A stretch of DNA of 64,000 nt from Datisca glomerata (GCA_003255025.1 QANY01000237.1:186001-250000); one strand, 5' to 3'. Shown: positions 12,264 through 24,840, numbered from the stretch's first letter. Translations and numbers: made by a program. The notes: generated by a model not told the origin, from the letters alone.

Positions 12264-13520
12264 TATGGATGTAAGTAAAATCGAAAAATTGACCAAATCA
12301 AACCGAACTGAACTGAATCTTACCGGTTTGGTTAGTTTGTCATATTATTCATATTTGCATCGGTTTTAAGAAGGGAAAAACCATAGTCTTAAGTTCGGTT
12401 TGCAGTTTGAGGTTGTGAAAATCGTAAGGAATCGAACCGTATCGATGTGTAAGCTCTATATATATATATATATATATTATAACAAGTTAGTAGCTAGCAC
12501 AGTGGTCGAAGCTTCTTGAGGAAGGAAGCTTCTTGAGGAAGGACGTCAAATGCCTTGGCACGCTTTTTTGAATCTTAGCCCTTCTATTTTCCCATTATTT
12601 TTGTATTTTTGACACATCATTTTTAAGTAGGAACACTTTCTCAAGCCCTAGCTTCCAACCTTCTTTTGGACAACAACTTCTCTCCCCTTACCTCTCAATT
12701 CTCCACCCATTCCCTCTCTCTCCCTTTTCGATCTTCATTTCTTCCATTTTCTCTACTCGCTCCATCTCTCATTTTTCTCTATTTGCTCTATCTCTGTCTC
12801 TATTCTTTCTTCATCTTTTTGCTCTCTCTTTCTTCACTCCATCTTCTTTTCTTTGTTTCAGATCACTCTTTCTGTTCTCCACCTTTTTTTTGTTCATGCT
12901 CTTTCACAGAGAAGAGGTTACTTCAAAGAACATGAAGACAAAGACTAACAGTTCAATGCTTGATTTTGAAAAATCAAAGCTTGCGGCTACTGTTAGTGGG
13001 AGAATGGACACGTTTGGTCGAAGATGGTTCTGGAAAATCAAACCTTACGGCTAGAAGGAAGAAAAATCACTTTGAATCTGATGGACGCTTGGTTCTTCGT
13101 TAGTATTTGTGCATTTTTTTTTGTTTTTGTTCTCTGTTGTGTTTAGATTTTTAAAGGTTTAGGATAATTTTTTTACTGATTTATTGTAAGTTTTGGTTCT
13201 GAATTTTTTTTTACATTGGTTTGAAGTTATTACTTATTACTCATATAATTGTTCTCTAGGTATTGCAAAAGTTTTAGGGATTGCTTCTGGATTTTGAATT
13301 TTTTGGAATGAATGTTGAATGTGTCTGAAAGATATTTTGCATTATTGAATAGAACACAAAATCGACCGAACCGAATCGTCATTGAACGGTTCGATTCGAA
13401 TAAGTTCGGTTTTCATTCTAACAGCGGTTCAGTTCGATTTGTGATACATGATTATTGATTTTGCGGTTCAGTTCGATTTAGAACCCAAAACCGAGATGAA
13501 CCGAACCATTTACAGCCATA
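12264..13520. mobile_element. Non-autonomous hAT-like element 2 inserted in copia gag
   Basis: The terminal inverted repeats are TATGGATGTAA (left) and its near-complement TTACAGCCATA (right). The flanking octamers CTCAAGAT (12256-12263) and CTCAGGAT (13521-13528) match at 7 of 8 positions, the 8-bp duplication expected of hAT elements. Copia Gag homology stops and resumes exactly at these octamers. CCGAACC-type repeats lie inside both ends (12300-12340, 13360-13510). The CT-rich middle (12660-12900) carries a small open frame of 89 codons with no recognisable domain. No transposase is encoded. It is the same type as the element at 3536-4586. Confidence 0.88.
12457..12478. repeat. (TA)n microsatellite
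   Basis: An uninterrupted TA dinucleotide run of about eleven units lies inside the hAT-like element. Confidence 0.9.
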
Positions 13521-13974
13521 CTCAGGATCATCCCCTCGATGTGCATCTCATGTAAGATCGCTTGAATTTCCTTTACTTAACTGATTACGGTCTTAGAGTC
13601 CAACATGTCATACTCAAGGAACCAACCCACAATATATTTATTGGCTTCGGCATCCTCAGTCTTACACTTCCGGTCTAAAGAATTCCATAATTCATTGGCC
13701 TTTTTGTTTGAACTATGCACGTTATACAAGGAATTGTTCAAACTGTTCTTTAATGTAGTTCTGACAAAGGAAGTCAGAATGCATCCAACTGTCAACTGTA
13801 TTGACTGCTTGAATATCATTCTCATCTTCTTTCAGTTGAGGAGCTTCCTCAGTCAAGAATCTCACAAGATTCAAGGTGGTTAGATAAAATATATTTTGCT
13901 GCCACTTATTGAAATTTTGACCTAAATTTATTTGGTCTCTCATTGTGGTTCATCGAAACCGAGATCGACACCAT

Positions 13975-14270
13975 GGGGTAGCCACAGTTTAGTTTGACAC
14001 TTTTGCCACAAGAGTCACAACAGTTGGTGTCATAATATTTGAAGTGTTTTCCATTTATGAATTTCACAACAAATAATTAGACAAATGTTTCTACAATTTC
14101 AAAATTAAGTGTAATTATATAATTTCCAAAAGTTATGAGGAGAAACATAATTATGTAAAAATTTAAGGTTAGAATTATAATCATCTAGAATATTAGGGAT
14201 TGTTTTGATAATATTCAAACGTACATGTTCCAAATTATAATTATAAAAAATTAGGGCCTAAAAGGTAAAT
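13975..14270. other. AT-rich spacer between copia gag and CACTA-A
   Basis: This stretch lies upstream of the copia Gag start and may contain its 5' LTR. I found neither a primer-binding site nor terminal TG/CA bases. The 3' end of CACTA-A should also lie hereabouts but is not recognisable. Confidence 0.4.
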
Positions 14271-14395
14271 ATTCAAAAGTAGAACGGTCAAAATATAAAT
14301 ATCTGACACCCATTCACACTCACAAATATTGAAATTAACACTATTATCTTTCAAAAATCATCTAGCACGTTTAGATACAAGGTGATAAGCGGCTC

Positions 14396-14427
14396 CCCCC
14401 CCCCCCCCCCCACCCANCTCCCCCACC
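14396..14427. repeat. Poly-C tract with ambiguous base
   Basis: A C homopolymer with an N at 14417 lies where the tandem repeats of CACTA-A begin. On the minus strand it is a G-run followed by CTTATCACCTTG, the same junction seen in the repeat units at 34660-35215. Confidence 0.85.
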
Positions 14428-14459
14428 CACACATTTAAACTAACACTATTATCAAGACA

Positions 14460-15000
14460 AGGAGTATCAATCAGAAAATATTTTAGAAGGGTTACTCACA
14501 TATCTTTCGTGCATCGTATCATTCTGTCAACCTTTTGGCATTGAAATGCGTGTTGTAAAACATTTCAATTTGAGTAGGCGCTACCCCAGTTGAAACGTCT
14601 TGTCCAAAATGAAACAAAAGTTGAGTCGTTAATTATTATATACTAAACATTATTAAGGGTACTAAAACAATATATTGATTTACATGACGAAATTGATGAT
14701 CAAGAAAAGTTACATTTTCTCCATTCTGATTATATGATAGGTTTTGACGGTTTTGAGAATTGGTTTTTGAGCGTGCCTATAATAAATGAGTTTTAGGATT
14801 GAAATAATTAGTCAAATAATCAAAATGTAATAAATAAGCTTTGATAATAGGAATTATCCCAACTTTATTTGTCTTCCAAACTGTGTATAGTCAATCTCAA
14901 TCATCCTGTGATACACCTTTATAAGGATGTCGTCGTGCTACTATTAGATCTTTAAATTTTTTATAATATCTATGCAATGTGTACTTGTGTCCCTTGTATG
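14460..15000 (-). pseudogene. CACTA second gene, Ptta/En/Spm-type (Transposase_24) remnant
   Basis: The minus strand reads YKGHKYTLHRYYKKFKD, then HPYKGVSQDD, IIPIIKAYLLHFDYLTNYFN, NVTFLDHQFR and a segment around 14470-14600 homologous to 34390-34510. This is the Ptta/En/Spm protein found downstream of transposase in plant CACTA elements. It resembles TNPA and is thought to help transposition. Stops interrupt it, and the C-terminal end is lost with the 3' end of the element. Confidence 0.8.
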
Positions 15001-15268
15001 TGTTTGCTACTTCAAATTTAATCCAATCCTAAAACTCACTATTAGTCACACGATAAAAAATTCAGTAGGCCCTATGACTTCATCTTGTTCGATCTTAGGA
15101 ACATCCCATAAATGTCTATGTTGAACCTTTTGCACAACTTTCCAAATTGACTCTAAATTTACAATCATCAACATAAAAAGACTTGTTGTGCTTGAGGTGC
15201 GAGGATAAAATGTTCATTTTCATACCAAGTTTGGTTCACATTTACACAAGTGAAACCAATATCTCTAT

Positions 15269-15526
15269 TCACTCTATTTCTTTTTTGCATTGTGTCAAAC
15301 CATTCACATCTAAATAATATAACTTTTCTTTCTCGTACATATTGCATCTCATTTCTTTTAACCTACCAAAAAATTCAGTCTCTTCTCCATCATGTTCTCC
15401 TAGAACTACTAAGCCACTATTTTGGGTTGTCCGGTGATGATCACGATCTATATTATGGTATCGAATGTCATTGACAATACAACCAGAATATGACCTGACA
15501 CGATTATCTAGACTAAATGCTTGCAT
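15269..15526 (-). pseudogene. CACTA DUF4216 domain segment
   Basis: An 85-codon open segment on the minus strand contains TTQNSGLVVLGEHDGEETEF, FFGRLKEM and YYLDVNGL. These are the DUF4216 domain that follows DUF4218 in plant CACTA transposases. Just upstream on the plus map, at 15060-15160, comes KVVQKVQHRHLWDVP, the usual end of this region. It is the 3' part of the transposase gene rather than a separate gene. Its role in transposition is not known. Confidence 0.85.
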
Positions 15527-15863
15527 TTAAATTATTTGTGGCTTCTAATGACCCTTGACGACGTAACTCAATGATCTAATTTTAATGATATATATATTTT
15601 GTATACACATACCCGATTTCTAAACCATTCATGAAAATGGTTCGGATGTCTTGAACTTAAGTCAACCCGACTAACTCTGTTTAATTCTCTCATGTGCTCT
15701 CTCCACATATTTATCATTTTATTTTAATGATTTGTGACATAAAAACAACCATTGAAAATTAGACTTAATAATGTTATTGATATACTTACACTAAGAAATG
15801 TTGTAGCTCATTGTAATTATTCAGCACATAGCATTGGGTAATCTCTAATTCTTGTTTAGAAAG

Positions 15864-18424
15864 TTAAACTATTTTCTTATCACCAATTGGACGAGCTCGT
15901 TGAGTGAAGACAACTACTAACCCCTCATTTAGTTTCTCATAGTACTCATGATCATTCCTCTCATTCCGCGTGAATTTGGTTTCAACACCACAGAGATACA
16001 ATGAGCAAAAAGTCAACAACAAATTAACAATGTAGGCTTCTGCAATCGGACCCTCTAGACGGGCTTTGTTTCTAACATATTGTTTAAGTGAATTCAAACT
16101 CCTGTCAGATGACATCAATTACATTGCGCACGAAATATTTGATGTGTAAGTATAGAAAAAGTTTAGAGATATACCTTTCAATTGGGCACATCCAAGTATA
16201 ACTAACAAGACCACACAATTTCGCTTCTTATGGTAAATGAAAAATGTACCATAACATCAAAGAACACTAGGGGAAATATCCTTTCTAACTTACACATGAT
16301 CAAACTTATTTCATCTTTAAGAAAATCCAAGTCCTTAGTGTTCAGTGTTTTTTAGCACAATTCTTTGAAGAAACTAGACAACTCAACCAAAGCAGCACAA
16401 ACATACTTACCCAATAAACCAAGAATTTCATCTGGTAAAAGTCTTTGCAGTAAAACATGACAATCATGACTTTTCAATCCCGAAACCTTACCCTCAGCTT
16501 GGTTGATACATCGTGATATGTTTGCTGCGAAGTCATCTGGAAACTTGAGTGACTATAAGAAACCACAAAACTTTCTTCCCTCCTCGACTGTTAATGTGTA
16601 ACACGTAGATGGTTTAAAATATTTGTTCCATTTTAGTTCTAGGTGTAGTTCTTTTCTTATATTCATGTCGGCTAGGTCCAATCGAGCTTTTTAAGTGTCT
16701 TTTTGTTTTGCCTTCTATATTCAACAATGTATCTAATATATTATCGCCAATATTCTTCTCAATATGCATGACATCCAATTTGTGTCTAATTTTTAGCTTA
16801 GACCAATATGGAAGTTGAAAAAACACACTTTTCTTAGTCCAATTAAGACCATCTAAAAGATGCTTTCTTTTTTTGTCTAACTCATTTGGGTTTTTTCCAA
16901 AATTGACAAATTGAATTTGATCTAACAGCCTCAATGTATCTTCTCATGTCAACTTTCTTGGTGCATCACGAAACTCTTGTTTACCGTCATGCAATCTACT
17001 CATCCGTCATATATGATCACAAGGTAAATTTCGATATCTCATGTAACATATTTTACTTGGCAACCTCAACGGAGATGCATTTTCATTGGAAATAGGACAT
17101 GCCAAGTACAATTTTGTACTCCAACTAAACAAACCTCTATACGCTGGAAAATCATTTATTGCCCACAACACAACATGCATAGTAAAAGAATGCCCAGAAG
17201 TGACATCAAATGCTTGCACCCCATTCCATAATTGGTTTAACTCATCTATCAATGCTGCAAATACACATCAATATCTTTACCGGGTGATCTTGGACCAGAA
17301 GTTAGTAACGCTATCCTAAAGAACGGTTCTTTCATACACTTTCATGGAGAAAGATTATAAGGTACTAATATGACTGACTACATGATATATGAGTTGCTCA
17401 TATTTCTGAATGAAATAAATCCATCCGTTGCAAGTCCTAATCTTACATTTTGAGTATCTTATGCAAACCAACTATATTGCTTATCAAAATCCTTCCAAAC
17501 TTCTGAATCATTAGGATGTCAAAATACACGTTCAAGTTTGACATGTTTCTCCTTGTGCCATCTCATATCAGACGATGTGTATTTTGACTTGAACAATCTT
17601 TGAAGTTTGGGTATAACAAGAAAGTGACGCAAAACTTTTTGGGGAACTTTCTTACCCTTCCTATCATCCATTTTATATCTTAGTTCACCACATTCACCAC
17701 ATTTGTCTTTTCCTCCATTCTCTTCCTAGAATAAAGCTCAATCATATTTACAAGAATGAATGGTGTCATATCTCAACCCTAAATCTCTTAATTTTTTTGT
17801 CTTCATAGTAATAGGCTGAAATTTTTTAACCTGCCGGATGAGAATCATTTAAAACTTCAAGTAATTGGTCAAATGACTTATTGCTCAAATGATTAAGCAC
17901 TTTGATATGCATCAACTTCATAATAAAAGATAATGAAATATACTTTTGACAACCAGGATAAAGTTCTTCTTCGGTTTTACTAAACAAATTACTAAATCTA
18001 TCTAACGTCTCTGCATTTGGATTTATTCTATCAGTATTATCCTCTCCAACTTGTTCATCATTCATCTCCATCCCAACAAAAGGTACAAACCACACATCTT
18101 ATCTAACATTTCTTTCATCCCATCACCATCACCACCAAGGTGAGATGTAGTACTATACATCTCCATATTTGGAGAATGGTGATATCTTTGTATCTTTTCA
18201 CCATGAAACACCCAACGATCATAGCTTAATGCCATTTCATATTGGCATAGATGCATCTTAACTTCTATTAAAGACAATTGTCTTAAATTAAGACAAGTTT
18301 TACATGGATAACAAGTTTTTCCCTTTACATTGAGATAAAAATTGACCACACTCATAAACTGTGAAATACTATCAATATACTCTTTGGACAATCTATTAGG
18401 ATTTTTTATCCGACTCTTGTCCAT
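15864..18424 (-). pseudogene. CACTA transposase (TNP2/Transposase_21 plus DUF4218), broken
   Basis: This would be the main transposase, which binds subterminal repeats and cuts the element ends. The start at 18424 (MDKSRIKNPNRLSKEYIDS) matches the conserved first residues of this family. A cysteine cluster (CYPCKTCLN) and YDRWVFHGE follow. Further along are GKKVPQKVLRHF, SSDMRWHKEKHVKLE, NVRLGLATDGF, SPGKDIDVYLQ and INDFPAYRGLFSWSTK. WTKKSVFFQLPYWSKLKIRH, DVMHIEKNIGDNILDTLLNI and, for DUF4218, SGLKSHDCHVLLQRLLPDEI come next. The segment 15864-16118 ends DUF4218 with ARLEGPIAEAYIVN. Multiple frameshifts and stops make it a pseudogene, but the domain order is complete. Confidence 0.9.
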
Positions 18425-18699
18425 TTTTTCGCTCTGTAAATTAAATAACTATTTAGATAAACTCTCAACAAAAGATCTCTAAGCAAAAAACCTTCAACAT
18501 ACTAATTCCTATGCAAATAAAATATTTTAAATTTAAAGTCATGAATAGATGCTAATTTAATTAACTAATATTTGAAAGAGGAATGTAAATATCGAGTCCA
18601 ATATCAGAACTCTAGATGACTAATAATAAAGCAAATATAAGGATGTGAATTAATATAGTTTCACATACTGATGGGAAGAAAAACTAATTGTGAAGGTCA

Positions 18700-19430
18700 A
18701 AGTTTCAATCAAGTGACGTTTGTGACATGACCTGGTATATCGATAGTGCAACAACAAATCACTTCATAACAGATTTAAGCAAACTAAGCATGACTCAGAG
18801 TGTGGTTGAGTGGAAGGGCATGTACTTGGGTATGGTAAGATACTTGCAATATCTCATATTGGTTTAACTATTTAACATTCTTAACAATGTACTTTGAAAT
18901 TGAGTTCCCTTTTAAAAGTAGCCGAAATTAAAAAAATAACCTCTGATTAGTGTGTTCAAACAACTATAAGACAATAATGTGTTTATTGAATTTCATGCTA
19001 ATTTTTATATCTCATATTGCTATTCTGGCTTTTTGTTATAGTTCAAATTTTTCTCTGAGTTCAAGTCAAATATTTGCAATCCCAATCTTTAGTGCTAAAC
19101 ACTTTGTGTGTACTACAAAGTTTACTGTCATGAATGATAAATCCAATTTGCCTTATCTGTCTGATTCAAATGCTTTAATGTGTGATTGGTTGAATTACTA
19201 GAAACAATAACTACTTATTATAACAAGAAATATATTGAGTTTAACAATAATATCACCATGAATAGTCATGAATGTCATAGGAGAATGGGGAATCCAATAG
19301 CTAAAGTTTTAAAACAAGTCTTACAATCTCTTCATCTATCATTTGCAAACTAAAGTTTTGAAACAAGTATTACAAGCTCTAAAGCTGCCCACCAACCAAA
19401 ACAAATCTAAATTCCAATTGTAGATGAAAC
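18700..19430 (+). pseudogene. Copia protease/GAG-pre-integrase fragment nested in CACTA-A
   Basis: In the plus orientation, opposite to its host element, the sequence reads TWYIDSATTNHFITDLSKL (protease, GA of DSGA changed to AT). After one frameshift comes GYGKILAISHIG, and further on CHRRMGNPIAKVLKQVLQSL (GAG-pre-integrase, about 19275-19330). The segment AKVLKQVLQ is repeated imperfectly at about 19350. It sits in the long 5' leader intron of CACTA-A, which lacks such sequence in the related plus copy, so it is a later insertion or recombination product. LTRs were not recognised. Confidence 0.75.
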
Positions 19431-19901
19431 CCAGACCCTTCACATAAAAGTCAAATCCATCCAACGCTCATAAAGGTTTTGTTTAGACCTAACCAAACCA
19501 ATAAACTTCAAATCCAAACCCAAGAAGCAAAAACACTCCATTGCCAAAAATAGATTACTCAAAAACCCTAAATTTAGAAAAACAAACATTCCACTTCCCA
19601 CTGAAATTGAAAAAAAACTTAAAAAAATATTTTATCTTCTAATCATATACTATAAAACCAAATGCTAACCTACTTGATTGAGCTAGAACTTGCTTAGAGA
19701 AAACTCATGAATCCACTAATTCACAGAAGCACGAAAGATCCACAATCCAACCTTCACCAATCTCCCTTCCAAGATCAAAACTAACAAAATCACAAAAAGA
19801 AATCTAGCAGCCAACACAATTATATATCCAACTATTCTCTCTAATTTAAATTTCCGTACGAAGAAGATGATTTAAGGTTATCGTCACCAACCGATTATAA
19901 C

Positions 19902-19914
19902 CCCCCCCCCCCCA
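19902..19914. repeat. Poly-C tract in CACTA-A leader intron
   Basis: A run of C flanked by CCGATTATAA and AAATTAAGCAAACCAA. The same site in the plus copy (31204-31230) is a longer G-run, so this homopolymer is a family feature. Confidence 0.85.
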
Positions 19915-20401
19915 AATTAAGCAAACCAACCCTTAGAAGAAGTAGGTGAGGAGAGCTTACCTAAAGCTCGATGAAAAACGAAGAAGAAGAAGAAGGAGAA
20001 GAAGAAGAAGGAGCAGCTCTCTGTCGCGAGGGGGTTGTCTCTGTCTATGCGTTATGCGTATGGTGAGGAGAGTTGAAGGGAATGAGAGGGTTTTATTCCT
20101 CTTGGAAAATGGCATTGTTTTTATGTGACCTTTAGCGACGAATAATTGTTTTGGTCGCCAAAAGCTGGACCTTTACCAACCAAATTATAAACTGGTTGGT
20201 AAAAACAAGACTTTTACCGACGAATTTAAATATTGGTCGGCAAAAGCCCACCATAGAATTGACGTGCACCCTCCTTTTTTCTAAGGGAAATATCGAATTT
20301 TTTGTGACCAAATACAAATTTGGACGATAAAAATTAATTTTAGCCACGGATTTATCTTTGTGGTTAAAAGTTTGGTGCTAAAAAGACATTTTCTTATAGT
20401 G

Positions 20402-23400
20402 ATAAGATGTGAGTTTCATTCAAAATCGAGTCTCAAAATGATAAGCTAAAATATAATTGATTACCAATTAATTTTCAGTTTCCAAACCAAATAAAAATGT
20501 TTCCAGGAGACGGTGAATTTGTTGGATTTAAATCATTTTCTCAACATTTGTCACAATGTGTGTTAAATCTGCAAATGATTTATTGCTTGCTTATTTGTTC
20601 CTAGCAAGTTATTGAAACTTTTTGATTCAGAATTTTAATTATAACAATATTATCCTTAATTGTTTTAATTTTTAGCACCCCTTTGAAAAGGATTCTTGGT
20701 TCCACCTCTCACGTTTTTATGCACTAACGACCACGCAAGCAGTGTGCGATGAGCTAAACATAAACGAACGTAAGATTTGAATTGCCCCCCCGTCTCACAA
20801 CGTAATCGGAAAAATGAAAACTATAGTGACCAAATAGACAACCCAATTAAATCCAAAGGATGTAAAGTGCATATGACTATTTTAATTAAGTCCTTTACCA
20901 TCATTACTTTTTTGACAATCTTAAAAGTATACTGATAGATACATTCTAATCTTGTATGCGATAAAATAAATCAATCATATAAAAAATGTTTTAACAGTAC
21001 ATATGCGGTAGTTGATTTTGGAAGATATTGATAGTGATATTAAGTACCCACATCTTAAAAGTAAAAACTAGACATGATTGGAACTGAGATGGTCTTTCCA
21101 AGTTCATCTTCATGCTTAAAATATCGACAGCTACATTATGACTATGTGGAAATCATCATATCGATCTGGACCTTAGTAGGAAGGTCCCTCCACTTCTGTC
21201 ATATCACCAACTGCTTCAGTTGGAGAATAGTCATTTAGACTTTCAGAAGCTTTCGAAATATCGAGTAACACGTGTTTTCACAAATTCTTTATGTACAGTT
21301 TTGAGTAACACAACGCAACTGATATATTGTAGGATTTTTTTACCGATGATGGAGCTCATTGTTTAAATTATGGGGTAAATAGAAAGATGTTCACCAACAT
21401 CTCACCGACCGCTTCCCAAATGACTAGAAGAAATTAGAAAAGAGAGTCCAAAAGAAAAGTTATCTTGAAAAAATAACTCACACCCTCCGCCTTTAAATTA
21501 GAATTTTAACCTATTTATCCTTGTAAAATGATAAGTCTATCTATCCATGTTTATTTAAAGGGTTCATGCTTAATATAAATCATAAATGCTATCAGGTTTC
21601 AAATAATGTAAGTTTCTATAAAATTAGGACGATATTGATACCAAATGACTTTTCATTTAGGTCATTGATGGACTGACCCGAATGGCAATTAGTATCTTAT
21701 TTATTATTGGTAGAAAGATGGGTAAAAGCAATGGGAAAATTAAAGATTAAAAAATGCTTGATGATAAAAAGAAGCAAAGAATAAGTAGAGTTTATGTAAA
21801 CGTGGATATTGTGACAATGGTAAGGTGCCGAATAGCAATAAGTGACACATCATGTCAAACATTTATCAAAGCTTCTAAAAAAAGATGTCCATTTTCACTT
21901 TGCTAAAAAAATATGCATTATTTTTTTTCTCTTTTATCGGAATCACCACAAAATATTCAAAGTTTGTATTCCGAAAAAGTATGAAAAAGGACAAGAAATA
22001 GTGATCGAGAATAAATTGTAAGTGGGGTTTGTTGCTTTAGATTTTAGGCTTCCATTAACAACTTGTTTGTTGGGTTCATGGTCTTTTGCGGAGAAAATGA
22101 AATATTGTTTCTTTATTATAATTTCACACGTGAATCTATTACATCAAAATATTGTTCATGAAGATTTCGAACAAGATCTAAAGAAAAAGGAATAGAATGA
22201 AATCATTAATAGATATTTATCCCTTAAAATTCGAAATCTGATTAATGTATCTCTATTAATGTATATATTAGGTATATTACTCAATCAGAATAATTGACCA
22301 AGTTGACATTCTGTATTTTCATAATAAATTTGGTCCACAAGCAAGAGGATATTCTAGCTCTTTTGGGTACGTTGAAAACTCAAATATATTTCTATCTATA
22401 TTTATAAATATATCGGTAAAAATTAATATGCAAAATAGTATCTCAGCTGTGAGTGAAATTCTTTTTGTAATGGTTGTTCAATGTGATTCAAACGCAGTTT
22501 GCTTTTGGATGGCTTAAATGTCCTTTCCGAGATGGTTCTTCTGGCTTTGTGGTACTGTGACAGTGTGATGGAGCTATCATGGCAAAAAATATCAACCGAA
22601 AGTGTGATTAATATGCCAAAGTTGTGGTAGTTTTTTAAGTCTACTTATATATGTTGATTTAACCATATGGATTCCTTCGTACCATCGAATACCAACTCAT
22701 TCATTATTTTATAATTCATTCCCACAACGATAGCAAACCAAACTCCAAATCCTTCCACATCAAGTGAAAAAGCAAAGTGAGATTTAAAATTGTGAATGTT
22801 GTGGCCAAAATTGGGAGTCCCATTTGGTTGTCTTCAATATTCTCTATGTACTATTTCTTTTATGCCATTACCAGGTCCTTTTCTTCACCATTGATGAACA
22901 CACATAATGACATTAAGAGTTTATGGGCAAAATACCGTTTGAATATTTAATATTTATTCTGATTTCTAATTTGGTCCATAGCGCTAAGGTTTTCGAAGGG
23001 CTAAATATATTTTTCCTCTTCAAACTGTTTCCAACCCACATTTTAAACTCTAAATAGTAAGAAAGTTACAATTTTCTCCGTAAAATATTTTAAAGTTTCA
23101 TTTTAAACATTATGTTTAGAATAGTTTATTTTTCAAATGCTGTCATTTCATATTATCAAAACGCGGCCGTGTAGGTCATTTCACATGCCCTAACTTTTAT
23201 CTCGCCTTCTTGTCATTGTCCTTATCTCAAAATTCATAAAAATCTTATCCTCTGCAACTGCAACAAAACGACGATTTAAGGCTTCGATCAAAGACTACTA
23301 GAATACAAGGAAGGGGAGACAAAAGTACAATTGAATGGGCTATCGACAATGTTTTGGACAATTGTTGTATAGCCTATTTCATGTGTCCTTGCTTTTTTCT

Positions 23401-24442
23401 CGTCTTTTGTCATTATGTTTCACAACAACAAATATGAGATTCTATAGAAGGTAAAAAACCCTATGAAAAGTAATATAAGGTTCTCGCGGCGCCTGTGACA
23501 ACTAATCTCGTGAAAAGTCCACATTTTTCATAGAGCGCGTTGCCTTCTATGATGAACATTGTGGTTTTTCGCTTTTATTAGGATTTTTCGAATCCTGTAG
23601 AACGTTATTTAATAGGATTTTGAACCCTACCAAATATGTTTAACAAGTGTTTTTAACCCTCATAAAATTAACATTCATAAGTGTGAACATTTCCTAAATT
23701 ACTTTTAATGACATTTTATAAATGCTATTATAGTTAATTTACATGTATCTAATTTACATACATATTTAACACATTAAAAATTATATACAACATCAATGAA
23801 ATTCTTAATAACATTATTTTATTGTTTCAATTACATAAAAGTACAATACAAAATTAAAAATTATCCAAAAGTATTATCACTAGATCTAATCATCAACATA
23901 TCATCATCATTTGTTCTAAAAAGCTAAAAGCATCTAAATGCTTCACAAAATACTACAAAGTAATAGATTTCAATTTGTTCTAAAAAGCTAAAAGCATCTT
24001 CAAACTTTGGACGTCTATGTTCAATAGTCTCAAGTCATTGTAGGTCCTTCATTTTAAAAAGAACTAAGTTACCAACATTGAAGAGGTACTCTAGATTTGA
24101 AGTGGCACCTTTGATAATAGATTCTAATTTGTATTAATGAACCAAGTAGACAGATTAATTCAATTTTTAAAAAGTGATCTAAGTAGACAAAGATTAAAAA
24201 GTCTTTTACTGACTCTACATGATAACCAAACATAACTGCATCCAAAACCTTAATAACAATGTTATTACAAGAATATACTTGTAGTAAACCATAATAACAA
24301 TGTAATATCTTACCTATAAACCTAATAAAACTAGAGAGGCTACTCCGTGTAGTATCCCAACACTCAAAATACAAAACCTGCAATTATACTATCACACGTG
24401 AATACTATTTTTCAATGAACAAACAAGTAGAAATACAAATCT
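20402..24442. other. Gene-poor AT-rich stretch between CACTA-A and CACTA-C
   Basis: I recognise no coding sequence in about 4 kb. Segment 23430-23650 read on the minus strand is homologous to 43760-43980 plus. Two imperfect copies of a segment ending TTCTCGTCTTTTGTCATTATG lie at about 23173 and 23365. TTGTTCTAAAAAGCTAAAAG occurs twice, 66 bases apart, near 23910 and 23976. The open frame 24069-24383 (104 codons, minus) has no recognisable motif and I do not call it a gene. Confidence 0.55.
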
Positions 24443-24840
24443 CACTACAATTAAAAAAATGCTACGATAATGGCCAAAAAACGCTATTGTAGCATTTTCA
24501 TAGCATTTTTCTAAATGCTATGTTTGTTAATGTTATTAAAAGTCCGACCTTATCATAGCATTTTTCGCCACAATCAAAACACTTTTTATAGCGCTTTTTA
24601 AACGCCATTATAGACCTACCATAGCATTTATTTCAATGTTGTTAAAGATCTACCGTAGCATTTTTTCAACGCTTGACAGACCTTCCATAGAATCTTTTTA
24701 ATGCTATGACAAACTTGCCATAACGTTTTTTTAATGCTATGGTAGACAACTGAGGCATTTATAAACCAATAGTAAAAACTTACCATAGCATTTTTTAACG
24801 TCGTCAAAGACTTTTCATAGCATTTTTATGCTATAGGATG
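24443..24840. repeat. Subterminal repeats of CACTA-C
   Basis: About ten copies of a short motif with core CATAGCATTTTT or its complement AATGCTATG occur in both orientations just inside the left end. In CACTA elements such clustered motifs are binding sites for the element's own DNA-binding protein. Confidence 0.8.

Larger units (their letters stand above)
11885..13974 (-). pseudogene. Ty1/copia gag-protease remnant split by a hAT-like element
   Basis: The minus strand begins at an ATG at 13974 and runs into GQNFNKWQQNIFYLTTLNL, then HSSNKKANELWNSLDRKCK (13577-13943). These are the UBN2-type Gag domain of copia elements. The frame is interrupted at 13520 by the element 12264-13520 and resumes at about 12296 with SESFQVITIIEKL. 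Further on come a zinc knuckle (CDKVGHKSSKC, near 12085-12117) and a protease site (IDTGATKHIC, about 11920-11950). Integrase and everything after it are missing. The protease DTGA motif is intact, but stops and the insertion prevent function. Confidence 0.88.
14271..20401 (-). mobile_element. CACTA-A, En/Spm-type DNA transposon, 3' end truncated
   Basis: The 5' terminus on the minus strand is CACTATAAGAAAATGTC at 20401, followed by subterminal repeats with TTTAGC/CGACGAA cores (20120-20401). It matches the 5' end of the plus-strand element at 30541. Inside are transposase (15864-18424), a DUF4216 segment, and a Ptta-like second gene (14460-15160). The family's G-rich tandem repeat follows, reduced to about two units, before the sequence stops being recognisable near 14270. 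No 3' inverted repeat was found. A 5' leader with CTT repeats (about 19955-20050) is followed by GTAAGC, the same splice donor as in the plus copy. Confidence 0.85.

Noticed and set aside
20690..20770. Possible transposon end near GGTTCCACCTCTCACG, with a weak parallel at 36850-36890
   Set aside because: Similarity is limited to a few short blocks and no inverted partner or target duplication could be found.
24069..24383. 104-codon minus-strand open frame flanking CACTA-C
   Set aside because: Hydrophobic, AT-rich composition with no motif, no homology recognised, and no leader or splice signals.
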